Made by a program: the position numbers and the translations under genes
NCBI GenBank assembly: GCA_029256705.1
Contig: JAQSXK010000004.1
Location: 51,445 to 115,444 of the forward strand
Reading direction: 5' to 3'
Length of the DNA: 64,000 nt
From: Clostridia bacterium
GTDB taxonomy: Bacteria; Bacillota; Clostridia; TANB77; CAG-465
Notes under the pieces: model-generated
Told to the model about the DNA's origin: nothing
Database searches by the model: none
Seen by the model: only the letters and a program-made list of their open reading frames with translations
In this document: piece by piece, positions 52,943-61,269 of the stretch
How the letters are laid out: every line of letters begins with the position of its first letter
Numbering within the stretch: the stretch's first letter is position 1

Positions 52943-54739
52943 ATGTTTTTATTTCTTGAGTTTTTTATATATCTATTTTTTTTATTCTTTAAGTTATATT
53001 CTCTTTTAGATAAAATGTATTTTTTTTCAAATCAAGGAAGCAAGCTTGATAATTACGTTAAAAGAAAAAATCTAACAAATATAACGGACACCTTTGTAAA
53101 GCATAGTAATGAATTTTTACCCAATTTTAAATCACCTATATGGTGCAAGCACATGATATATTCATTGCTTGTATCAGCAAATATAATAGCTATTAAAATA
53201 GCAATTACATATAATTTTTTGTCCTGTAACTTTTATTATATAAATATTTTTAATAAGCAAATTGATTTAGTTTCTTCTTTTGGAATATATTTTAATATTT
53301 TTAAATCTTTATATTATCTTTCTTTCTCATTCTTTGTATTTTATTTATCCTATCGCTTTATATCCAGAGATTCTAAATGTAATAAAGAAGTAAACATAGA
53401 TAAATCTAATAATATGTACATTGGGTTTGATGAAGAAAAAGCATCTGTATATTTAGATAAGGAGGGTCTATATCAAAACATATTGATTACAGGAAGTATA
53501 GGAAGTGGAAAAACCAGTAGTGGCATTACAAATATTTTAGATTATTTCATTAAAACAGATATTTATGGGCTTTTATTAGATGTTAAGGGGAATTATATCA
53601 ATATGGTAAAAGAAGTAGCAGAAAAATATTCTAAACATAATAACATAATAGAAATATCTTTATATAGTAAATTTAATTATAACCCTTTAGATAAACCAGA
53701 GATTAAGCCTTTAGAACTTGCACATATGATCAAAAAAGTTTTAATTTTAATTTCAGATAATAACAGTTCGGATTCTTATTGGCTAGATAAGGTTGAATCA
53801 TACATTAAAGATTTTATAACATTAATTAGAGTTTATAATGAATATGTTAGTTTTATTGAAATACATAAACTTGTTATAGATAAAGAGTATTTAATTAATA
53901 GAATAAATGATATAGGTAAAGTAATTTTAAATAATGTATTTAGTGATGAGAAACTTTTTGAAATTAACTCTAGTTTATCTAATATTAAAAATGAATATCT
54001 TAAATTAGATGAAAGGACTGGGAGCATAATACGTTCAGAGATAACTAGAATAACAGATGTATTTACAAGTGATTATAACATAAGTCAAAAGTTTTGTTCA
54101 AAATCAGATAAATTAAGTTTTAATTCGAATAATATATATGTTTTATCAATTAACATAGCAGATAATAAAAAACTTGCTAAAGTTATTTCTACATATTTAA
54201 AGTTGGATTTTCAAAGGCAAATTTTAAATTTTAATTCTAAAACAGTTTTTTTCATATGTGATGAATATCAAGAATTTTCAAATGTAGAGGATGCTAACTT
54301 TTTTTCTTTGTCTAGAGAATTTAATTGTATAAATGTTATAAGTATGCAAAGTTATACTTCACTAATTAATAGTTTAAATAATATAAACTCGGCAAAAGTT
54401 ATAATACAAAATTTAGTAAATAAAATATGGTTTAGAAATGATGATATTAATACAGTTGAAGAAATTATTAAACAAATAGGTAAAGAAGAAAAAGAAAGAT
54501 TATCCTTAAATTTAAGTGAAGCATCGAAAGAAACAAAATATAGTATATTTTCAAATAAGTTTAAAAATGTAAAGTCTAATTTGTCTCAAGGATATACAGT
54601 AACTAAAAACTTTGAAAATGTGTTAGACGCCGGTTATATAACTACTAATTTAAAAACTTTTGAGGCAGTTTGCTTTTTCTCAAATGGGACAGACAGTAAG
54701 TTATACAAAAAAGTTAAATTAAACAGATGGATAAAGTGA
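52943..54739 (+). CDS. VirD4/TraG-type coupling ATPase
   Basis: 598 residues. Three or four membrane segments in the first 135 residues, then a RecA-like motor: Walker A TGSIGSGKTSSG near 185, DVKGNY near 213, Walker B FFICDEYQEFS near 436 and the SMQSYTSL segment near 470 where coupling proteins have a conserved Gln. In type IV secretion such proteins pump DNA or protein into the channel. It is followed by VirB2-, VirB6- and PrgI-like proteins, but no VirB4 ATPase or relaxase is present. It has low similarity to typical conjugative TraG; a chromosomal role is possible. Confidence 0.75.
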   Translation: MFLFLEFFIYLFFLFFKLYSLLDKMYFFSNQGSKLDNYVKRKNLTNITDTFVKHSNEFLPNFKSPIWCKHMIYSLLVSANIIAIKIAITYNFLSCNFYYINIFNKQIDLVSSFGIYFNIFKSLYYLSFSFFVFYLSYRFISRDSKCNKEVNIDKSNNMYIGFDEEKASVYLDKEGLYQNILITGSIGSGKTSSGITNILDYFIKTDIYGLLLDVKGNYINMVKEVAEKYSKHNNIIEISLYSKFNYNPLDKPEIKPLELAHMIKKVLILISDNNSSDSYWLDKVESYIKDFITLIRVYNEYVSFIEIHKLVIDKEYLINRINDIGKVILNNVFSDEKLFEINSSLSNIKNEYLKLDERTGSIIRSEITRITDVFTSDYNISQKFCSKSDKLSFNSNNIYVLSINIADNKKLAKVISTYLKLDFQRQILNFNSKTVFFICDEYQEFSNVEDANFFSLSREFNCINVISMQSYTSLINSLNNINSAKVIIQNLVNKIWFRNDDINTVEEIIKQIGKEEKERLSLNLSEASKETKYSIFSNKFKNVKSNLSQGYTVTKNFENVLDAGYITTNLKTFEAVCFFSNGTDSKLYKKVKLNRWIK

Positions 54740-54754
54740 TAGGAGGAAAATGAA

Positions 54755-55120
54755 ATGAAAAATATAATTAATATACTAAAGATTAAAGTAATGAGTAGAA
54801 AACATATTAAAATTTTTACATTGATAATTATTATAGCTTTAATTATAACTTTTACTTCTGCAATATATGGTGCAACAGATCCAACTCTAGTTACAAAATT
54901 AAATGGTGCATTTAAAAAAATACAAGGATACTTAGTTAAATTAGCAGTTCCAGCTGCAGGTGTTGCTATAGCAACAGGTGTTATGATTAGAAAATTAAGC
55001 TTTGGAGATGAAGAAAAAATGGCTGTAGGAAAAAAGGTTATAATTAATGCAATAGTTTGTTATGGTATAATAGTGTCTATTGATTTAATTATAAAGTTTG
55101 TTGATGTAGTGTTAAAATGA
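54755..55120 (+). CDS. VirB2/TrbC-like small membrane protein
   Basis: 121 residues. A signal-like first helix (about 20-40, ending near SAIYGATDPT) and two further helices near 60-80 (VKLAVPAAGVAIATGVMI) and 95-118, separated by a short basic/acidic loop. This is the layout of VirB2/TrbC pilins of Gram-positive secretion systems. AGGAGG before ATG, 16 bases after the coupling ATPase. The stop overlaps the next start (ATGA). Confidence 0.6.
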   Translation: MKNIINILKIKVMSRKHIKIFTLIIIIALIITFTSAIYGATDPTLVTKLNGAFKKIQGYLVKLAVPAAGVAIATGVMIRKLSFGDEEKMAVGKKVIINAIVCYGIIVSIDLIIKFVDVVLK

Positions 55121-55959
55121 ACATAAACGACATAATAAGCAGTTTAAATCTTATATCTGAGAAATTATTCAAATCAGTAGAGGGGGAGGTTTATACTACA
55201 TTAGATAAAATAGTAAACATCTCACCAAAAATCTTAAAATCTGAACCACTTAATAATATATTTTTGGAAAATAAAATAAATGGTATTATACTTATTGCAA
55301 ATTCATTAATTATGTTTTATATAACTTATTATATATTTACACAATTAATATCTTTGTATAATGGAAATACTGCTGAAAATATATATGTTTTTATTATAAA
55401 GTTGGTTTTAATATCAATAATTGTTAACAATAGTTATTTTATTTGTGAATTGATGTTAAATATTACTGATGAACTTACAAAAACTATAGAAATTTATGGG
55501 AGAGATATTTCTAATCAAGATATAACATTTGAGAATCTTAAAGAAAAAATATTATCTATAAAAGACTTTATGAAAAACGATTTATTATCTCTAGATGGAA
55601 TAATTAAAGGTGTAATATCATTTGGTGCAATAACCATTTTAATTAATTTTTCAATAAGATATGTAACTGCAATATTTTTGATAATAATATTTCCATTATC
55701 TTTGGTAACTCTAATTAGTAATATTACTTCTGGAATTTTCAAATCATATTTTAAGTTTTTAACAGTAACATTACTAACTCAAATAATAGTAAAATTAGTT
55801 ATATTAATACCACTTATGTATAAAGACATAGATAGTATAATGTACAAAATTATTTTAGTGGGAAGCATATATATAATATATAAAATTAATACATTCGTAA
55901 AAGAGCTGTTTGTTAAAATCACAGAGGAAGGTAAATATACAAATATATTTAAAAGGTAA
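55117..55959 (+). CDS. VirB6/TrbL-like polytopic membrane protein
   Basis: 280 residues with about five membrane segments (near 48-72, 85-108, 165-185, 190-212, 230-262). No charged catalytic motif. Position between VirB2-like and PrgI-like genes fits a VirB6/TrbL channel component. Starts by 4-base overlap with the gene before. Confidence 0.55.
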   Translation: MNINDIISSLNLISEKLFKSVEGEVYTTLDKIVNISPKILKSEPLNNIFLENKINGIILIANSLIMFYITYYIFTQLISLYNGNTAENIYVFIIKLVLISIIVNNSYFICELMLNITDELTKTIEIYGRDISNQDITFENLKEKILSIKDFMKNDLLSLDGIIKGVISFGAITILINFSIRYVTAIFLIIIFPLSLVTLISNITSGIFKSYFKFLTVTLLTQIIVKLVILIPLMYKDIDSIMYKIILVGSIYIIYKINTFVKELFVKITEEGKYTNIFKR

Positions 55960-55960
55960 T

Positions 55961-56305
55961 ATGAACGAAAAAGAAATGTATATGAATTACAAAAGAAATA
56001 ATAAATGGCTTGGAATTATAGATTATAAGTCACTTTCATTTTTGATTTTTTACTTAGTTTTAATTTGGAATGTAGTAGATTTCTTTGAAATTACACTAGA
56101 ATACAAAATATATATATTTGTTTGTTTAAGTATACCAGTTATTGTTTTGTTGTGTATAAACATAAATAGTGAAAGCGCAATAGATGTAATGATAACTATA
56201 ATAAGGTTTATGTTAAAAAATAAAATATATGTTAGTAACTATTTGTATGTTGAAGATGTGAATAAAACTAGCAAAATTTTTCTCAAAAACGTTAAAAAAA
56301 ATTAA
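55961..56305 (+). CDS. PrgI/VirB3-like small membrane protein
   Basis: 114 residues. A basic N-terminus MYMNYKRNNKWLGIIDYKSL leads into two helices (about 28-48 and 53-72) and a soluble C-terminal tail. PrgI proteins of Gram-positive secretion systems have the same small N-terminal part and helix pair and are usually followed by the VirB4 ATPase; here the next gene is dnaD instead. ATG 55961 is preferred to upstream in-frame starts inside the previous gene. Confidence 0.55.
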   Translation: MNEKEMYMNYKRNNKWLGIIDYKSLSFLIFYLVLIWNVVDFFEITLEYKIYIFVCLSIPVIVLLCININSESAIDVMITIIRFMLKNKIYVSNYLYVEDVNKTSKIFLKNVKKN

Positions 56306-56310
56306 AAAGA

Positions 56311-56339
56311 TTGTAAATATGTTAAAGTAATGGTATAAT
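56311..56339 (+). promoter_or_regulatory. promoter of dnaD-dnaC
   Basis: TTGTAA at 56311-56316 and TATAAT at 56334-56339, spacing 17, so these genes can be expressed apart from the upstream cluster. Confidence 0.7.
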
Positions 56340-56381
56340 TATATCAACATAAAGAGAGTAATTTAATAAAGGAGAAAAGTA

Positions 56382-57332
56382 ATGAAGTTTGTATCTAAAT
56401 CAAAATTGGAATTATCAGATACGTTACTACCAGATTTATTTATTGTAAATCATATGAATTCACTGGAACTAGTAGATTTAAAAGTATATATATATATACT
56501 TTATTTAGAAAAATCAGGTGATGAAATAGATGCGGTTAGTATGGCTAAAAAGTTGAACATATCAGAGCAGGATATATCATACTCTTTAGATAGATTACAG
56601 TCTGAAGAATTAATAAACAAAACTGCAAATGGATTTAATATTGTTAACCTTAAAGAAGTGGAAATAAATAAATTATATGTACCTAAAATGGAACCTAAAA
56701 AAACAAAAGTGTTTGTTGAACAAGAACAAGCTAGAACTTTAGCAGCAAGTGCAATAAGCGAAAGCTTCTTTAATGGATTAATGTCATTTAGTTGGTATAC
56801 CGATATTGGTATATTATTTGATAAATACAAATTTTGTGAAGAGGTAATGATAGCACTTTTTCATTACTGTGATGAAAGAAAAGCACTTAATAAAAAGTAT
56901 GTATATGCAGTAGCTGAAAATTGGTATAAGGGTGGAGTAAAAACTTTTGAACAATTAGAAGAATACTTAGATAAAATAACTAAATTTCAAATTGTAATAC
57001 AAAAGATATCCAAATCACTTAGATTAAGTAGAAATTTAACTAAATATGAAGAAGCGTATGTTAATAAATGGATATATGAATATAAATATGATTTTGATAT
57101 GATAGAAGAAGCATTGAAAAGAACAGTTAGTAAGTCTAATCCTAGTATAAACTATGTAAATGGAATACTAAGTAATTGGTATAAAAAAGGATATGTTAAG
57201 GTTTCGGATATACAAAATGAAACAAGAGTATCTACAACGATTAAAAATGCAAATGTTAATAATAAAGTTAAGTATAAAGATTATGGACAAAGAGAATATG
57301 ACAATTTGGAAACATATTATGATAATATGTAA
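56382..57332 (+). CDS. dnaD: DnaD-domain replication initiation protein
   Basis: 316 residues. An N-terminal winged-helix part (about 10-95, LVDLKVYIYILYLEKSGDEI and MAKKLNISEQDISYSLDRL) is followed by two DnaD/DnaB_2 domains (about 135-200 and 215-275), the second ending with the NYVNGILSNWYKKGY motif of the family. DnaD proteins act with DnaA and DnaC/DnaI in loading the replicative helicase. Six bases before the dnaC ribosome-binding region. Confidence 0.85.
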   Translation: MKFVSKSKLELSDTLLPDLFIVNHMNSLELVDLKVYIYILYLEKSGDEIDAVSMAKKLNISEQDISYSLDRLQSEELINKTANGFNIVNLKEVEINKLYVPKMEPKKTKVFVEQEQARTLAASAISESFFNGLMSFSWYTDIGILFDKYKFCEEVMIALFHYCDERKALNKKYVYAVAENWYKGGVKTFEQLEEYLDKITKFQIVIQKISKSLRLSRNLTKYEEAYVNKWIYEYKYDFDMIEEALKRTVSKSNPSINYVNGILSNWYKKGYVKVSDIQNETRVSTTIKNANVNNKVKYKDYGQREYDNLETYYDNM

Positions 57333-57346
57333 GTGAGGTGATTCAT

Positions 57347-58345
57347 GTGGATACAATAGTACTTAGAGATTTACTTAAAGAGTATAGCTTGAAAAAACAA
57401 AGAGCTGAAGATGAAAGTAAAAATTTTAAAAAAGAGATATTTTTAAAACTACCCGAAGTTGCTGCTTTACAAGACGAATTGGCCAAAACATCCATAAAAT
57501 CACTAAAAAATAATATGATACAGGATAAGATGTCTAGGGAAATAGAAACACAGAATTTAGAAATAAAAATCAATCAGATAAATGATAAAATAAGTAAATC
57601 ACTAAAAAGAAATGGTTATGCAGTTGAAATGTTTAATCCAAAGTATGAGTGTAGCATTTGTGAAGATACAGGTTATTCAAATGGTAAACAATGTTCTTGC
57701 TTAAAGCAAAGGTTGATTAATATTGCATATAAACAATCAAATGCACTTAAGTTAGAAGAGGAAAATTTTGAAACATTTGATACATGTTATTATTCTAATA
57801 AAGTAGATCAAAAGTATGGATCAAATAAATCACCTCTTGAAAATATAGAAGATATTAGAAAAGTGTCAATAAATTTTTGCAATAACATTTCAGATAAGGA
57901 TCAAAAAAACTTGTTATTTATTGGTGAGACAGGCCTAGGTAAAACTTTTTTATCGAATTGTATAGCATCAGAGGTTATAAAAAATGGTTATACAGCAATA
58001 TATCAAACAGCTTCTATATTAATGGATACAGTTATTGAACATAAATTAACATATGGAAAAAATGATAGTAACAAAGATAGATATAACCAAATTTTTGACG
58101 CAGATTTATTAATAATAGATGATTTAGGTACTGAGACAATGAATAATATAAAATTTACAGAATTATTTAACATTATAAATACAAGACTATTAAATAATAA
58201 AAAGATGATAATATCTACAAATTTAACAATTAATAAATTATATGAAACATATGACGAAAGAGTAGCTTCTAGATTAATTGGTAATTTTGTTATCTGTAAA
58301 TTTATTGGTGAAGATATAAGATTAAAAAAGAAAAAAATAAAGTAA
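57347..58345 (+). CDS. dnaC: DnaC/DnaI-type helicase loader ATPase
   Basis: 332 residues. Coiled-coil N-terminus (about 1-95), zinc site CSICEDTGYSNGKQCSC near 102-118, Walker A GETGLGKTFLSN near 197, Walker B LLIIDDLGTE near 258 and a terminal arginine-rich sensor II region (ERVASRLIGNF). Loads the DnaB-type helicase at the origin. Start chosen as GTG 57347, 6 bases after GAGGTG; the earlier GTG at 57338 overlaps that site. Confidence 0.9.
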   Translation: MDTIVLRDLLKEYSLKKQRAEDESKNFKKEIFLKLPEVAALQDELAKTSIKSLKNNMIQDKMSREIETQNLEIKINQINDKISKSLKRNGYAVEMFNPKYECSICEDTGYSNGKQCSCLKQRLINIAYKQSNALKLEEENFETFDTCYYSNKVDQKYGSNKSPLENIEDIRKVSINFCNNISDKDQKNLLFIGETGLGKTFLSNCIASEVIKNGYTAIYQTASILMDTVIEHKLTYGKNDSNKDRYNQIFDADLLIIDDLGTETMNNIKFTELFNIINTRLLNNKKMIISTNLTINKLYETYDERVASRLIGNFVICKFIGEDIRLKKKKIK

Positions 58346-58365
58346 TTTTATTTAATATAAAAAAT

Positions 58366-58397
58366 AAGTATGGGTTAAAAATTCTCATACTTTTTTT
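58366..58397 (+). terminator. terminator after dnaC
   Basis: AAGTATG pairs with CATACTT, followed by a T run. Confidence 0.75.
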
Positions 58398-58473
58398 ATA
58401 TGTATATTATCAATAATACGATTCTATGAATAAAATATATAAATAATTATTATATATATTATAGGTGATTGTT

Positions 58474-59428
58474 ATGAAAAAAATGGTTATAGATTCGCAT
58501 TGTGACACTGCATTAAAATTGCTAAATGGAAAAAGTATTAATAGTTTGGAAAATCAGTTCACTTTAGATAATGCCTTGAAATACGAAAAATATATACAGT
58601 TTTTTGCAATGTATATAGAGCCGGAATATGTAAAAAATCGGTGAATATGATTTGTGTTTGAGAATGATTGATTCATTAAATAAGCAAATTGAGGAAAATA
58701 GGCAGTTTATTCAATTAATATTAAACAAAAAAGATTTAAATGCATATTTGAATTGTAAAGAGAAAAAACTGGGTATAATACTTACAGTAGAAGATGCTAT
58801 TTGTTTAGAGAAAAAAATAGAGAATATTCAAAAATTATATGATATGGGTATAAGAGCTATAGGACTTACGTGGAATGGTAAAAATCAATTGGCCTCTGGT
58901 GCTAGTTGTATGAAAGATGAAGGGTTGTCTAAATTTGGTGAAGAAGTAGTAAAAAAAATGAATGAAATTGGTATAATAATAGACGTATCACATTTATCGG
59001 AAAAATCATTTTTTGATGTAATGAATATAACCAAAAAACCTGTTATTGCGTCTCATTCTTGTTCGAAATACATTTGCAATCATAGAAGAAATTTAAGTGA
59101 TGAACAAATTAAGCTGATTTCTAAAAATTCTGGTATGATTTGTTTAAATTTTTATAAAGAATTTGTAAATGTAGATCCTAATAAGGCAGATTTAAAAAGT
59201 TTTGTGAATCATATAAAACATATATATTCTATCGCAGGAAAACAATGTATAGGAATAGGATCAGATTATGATGGTATTAAAAAAAAGGATACTATTACTT
59301 TACTTGAAGATAATTCTAAATTAGTAAATTTAATGAATTTTTTAAAAAAGGAAAAATTTACTGACGAAGAAATTGATGGAATATTATGGAGAAATCAATT
59401 AAATTTCTTAAAGAAAAATTTGAAATAG
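58474..59428 (+). CDS. membrane dipeptidase (renal dipeptidase family), split by a +1 frameshift at a CGG codon
   Basis: Zinc dipeptidase of peptidase family M19. Frame 0 from ATG 58474 gives MKKMVIDSHCDTALKL, which contains the D-x-H zinc motif, and stops at 58644 directly after CGG (58639-58641). Skipping its C gives KNGEYDLCLRMIDSL and an open frame to 59428 with SHLSEKSFFDV, IASHSCSKYICNHRRNL and GIGSDYDGI, all typical of the family. The joined product has about 317 residues, the usual size. The second half has no start codon with a ribosome binding site, so it is not a separate gene. The start is behind TAGGTGAT. Confidence 0.85.
58636..58644 (+). other. candidate +1 recoding site 3 (dipeptidase)
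   Basis: Frame 0 reads AAT CGG TGA. The restored frame reads AAT, skip C, GGT GAA TAT GAT. The stop directly follows CGG, the same order of rare codon plus early stop as in ybeY and ddh. Confidence 0.55.
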
Positions 59429-59460
59429 TTATATTAAATTTGTATATGTATTATATATTG

Positions 59461-59489
59461 TTGAATTTCGTATGAAAACATGGTAGAAT
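59461..59489 (+). promoter_or_regulatory. promoter of the CmpB-family gene
   Basis: TTGAAT at 59461-59466 and TAGAAT at 59484-59489, spacing 17. Confidence 0.6.
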
Positions 59490-59514
59490 ATATTTAAAGG
59501 AGAATGATTTTATT

Positions 59515-60198
59515 ATGGACGCTAGTATGAATGTTATAAAAAATACATCAGAAAATAAATCATTTGCCAAAGGTTTGAATTTTTTTAAACTATTCTGGAT
59601 ATTTTATATAGGTTGCTTTGCAGGAGTAATAATTGAAACAATATGGTGTATAGTAACCAATGGAGTTTTAGAAAGCAGGACAGCGCTTATTATATTACCG
59701 CTAAACCCAGTATATGGATTTGGTGCTTTACTTATGTCCATATGCTTCTTTAAATTTAGTAACAAAAATAATGGAATAATTTTCATAGGTTGTATGATAT
59801 TAGGTGGAGCATTTGAATATTTATGTAGTTTATTTCAAGAATTAGTTTTTGGAACTGTATCTTGGTCATATTCGACGGATTCTTTAGGAATATTTGAAAG
59901 AACCAGTCTAGTATATTGTGTATTTTGGGGAGTATTAGGATTAGCCTGGATAAGGGGAATATGTCCATATTTATCTAATTTGATAGAAAAAATTCCTAAT
60001 AGAGTTGGGATAGCATTAACTTATGTGCTTTTAACAGTAACAATTATAGATATTACTTTTTCATCTCTTGCGTTATTTAGACAGCTTGAAAGAAGAGAAG
60101 GAATACCAGCAACAAATATTATACAACAATTTTATGATAATAATTTAGACGATAATACATTAAAAAAAATATACCCTAATATGGTACCGGTGAAATAA
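59515..60198 (+). CDS. putative ABC-transporter type IV membrane protein (CmpB family)
   Basis: 227 residues with about six membrane segments. FWIFYIGCFAGVIIETIWC near 28, LPLNPVYGFGALLM near 61 and FEYLCSLFQELVFGTVSWSYS near 100 are hallmarks of the PF06541 family found throughout Firmicutes. Function unproven despite the name. Single gene between its promoter and a terminator. Confidence 0.82.
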   Translation: MDASMNVIKNTSENKSFAKGLNFFKLFWIFYIGCFAGVIIETIWCIVTNGVLESRTALIILPLNPVYGFGALLMSICFFKFSNKNNGIIFIGCMILGGAFEYLCSLFQELVFGTVSWSYSTDSLGIFERTSLVYCVFWGVLGLAWIRGICPYLSNLIEKIPNRVGIALTYVLLTVTIIDITFSSLALFRQLERREGIPATNIIQQFYDNNLDDNTLKKIYPNMVPVK

Positions 60199-60236
60199 AA
60201 AGTAGTAGATATAATTTAAATTATCTACTACTTTTT
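60197..60236. terminator. bidirectional terminator overlapping the end of the dnaJ-like gene
   Basis: AAAAGTAGTAGATA pairs with TATCTACTACTTTT; its right arm encodes the last residues (KSSR) of the convergent gene. Confidence 0.8.
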
Positions 60237-61150
60237 CTGTTTTCTAATTTTAATAATTGTTCATATAAATTTTCTTCCCTTTCAGAAATATCATCAGGTA
60301 TATCTATATTTATGTGTAAAAGTAAATTACCTCTTACTCCGGTTTCTGAAATATATCCATTACCCGGAGAAGATATGTATTCATTATTTTTTATGTATTT
60401 TGGAAGATCAACATATACAATGTCATCAAATACATCTAATTTATATCTCATTCCTAAGACTGCAGTAGCCGGAGATATTGTGATTTCTTTTATTAAATCA
60501 GTACCTTTTATTTTAAATACAGGATGGGGAGTTATTTTTACATTTATTATTAAATCTCCATTTTTTCCACCATTTTTACCTGGAAATCCAAGTGCAGCTA
60601 GACGTATTTTATCTCCATCTTTTATTCCTATTGGTACGTTTACACTAAATGTTTTTATTCCACCCTTATAACCTTTTATTGCTATTTTCTTCTCGGTACC
60701 TATTAAACCTTCTTCTAAAGTTATTTCTAAATTAGAAGTGATATCTTTTCCACGTTCTGGCTTTTGTTTAACTTCACTTGTAGAATCTTGCGTTTCAGTG
60801 AAATGGCTAGTATTTGTATCTTTTTTAAAACCAAGTATAGTTGTAAGTAAATCGCCAATCATACCACTTCCGGCTTTAAATTCATATCTTATGTTTGAAA
60901 GTGGAGTTTCATTAACTATAAACCCATATCCATATCTCGCAACTTGTCTATCATATTTTTTTCTTTTCTCTTCGTTCATTAGAGTGTCATATGCTTCATT
61001 TATATCTTTAAAAATAGCATCTGAAGTATTGTCATCTTTATTAGCATCTGGATGATATTTTTTTGCTAATTTTCTAAAAGAAAGCTTTATTTCTTCTTTA
61101 GAATTTTTTCTATTTACACCTAGTATTTCATAATAATTTTTGTACTTCAT
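60221..61150 (-). CDS. DnaJ-family co-chaperone without zinc fingers (CbpA type)
   Basis: 309 residues. J domain 1-68 with NYYEILGVNRKNSKEEIKLS and the HPD motif in KYHPDANKDD; a linker rich in Thr/Ser; then two C-terminal substrate-binding domains (about 130-300) with GIKDGDKIRLAALGFPGKNG and GDLIINVKITPHPVFKIKG. The CxxCxGxG zinc domain of DnaJ is absent. Stimulates Hsp70 ATPase. GGAGGTCAC precedes ATG. Confidence 0.9.
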   Translation of the reverse strand: MKYKNYYEILGVNRKNSKEEIKLSFRKLAKKYHPDANKDDNTSDAIFKDINEAYDTLMNEEKRKKYDRQVARYGYGFIVNETPLSNIRYEFKAGSGMIGDLLTTILGFKKDTNTSHFTETQDSTSEVKQKPERGKDITSNLEITLEEGLIGTEKKIAIKGYKGGIKTFSVNVPIGIKDGDKIRLAALGFPGKNGGKNGDLIINVKITPHPVFKIKGTDLIKEITISPATAVLGMRYKLDVFDDIVYVDLPKYIKNNEYISSPGNGYISETGVRGNLLLHINIDIPDDISEREENLYEQLLKLENRKSSR

Positions 61151-61209
61151 GGTGACCTCCTAAATTTATTTAATTATATCACAATTTTTCTAAAATTCAA
61201 CTATTTTAC

Positions 61210-61238
61210 TTGCTTTTTCTATATTTTTCTTGTATAAT
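61210..61238 (+). promoter_or_regulatory. promoter of gyrA
   Basis: TTGCTT at 61210-61215 and TATAAT at 61233-61238, spacing 17; start codon at 61270 behind AGGGGG. Confidence 0.6.
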
Positions 61239-61269
61239 TATAGGGTAAATATTAATTAGGGGGCAAATT

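Noticed and set aside
52943-56305. Integrative conjugative element
   Set aside because: No relaxase, VirB4, integrase or att repeats near the VirD4-like cluster.
60221-60236. Truncated end of the DnaJ-like protein
   Set aside because: The terminator overlaps the last codons, but the protein has normal length and ending for CbpA-type proteins.
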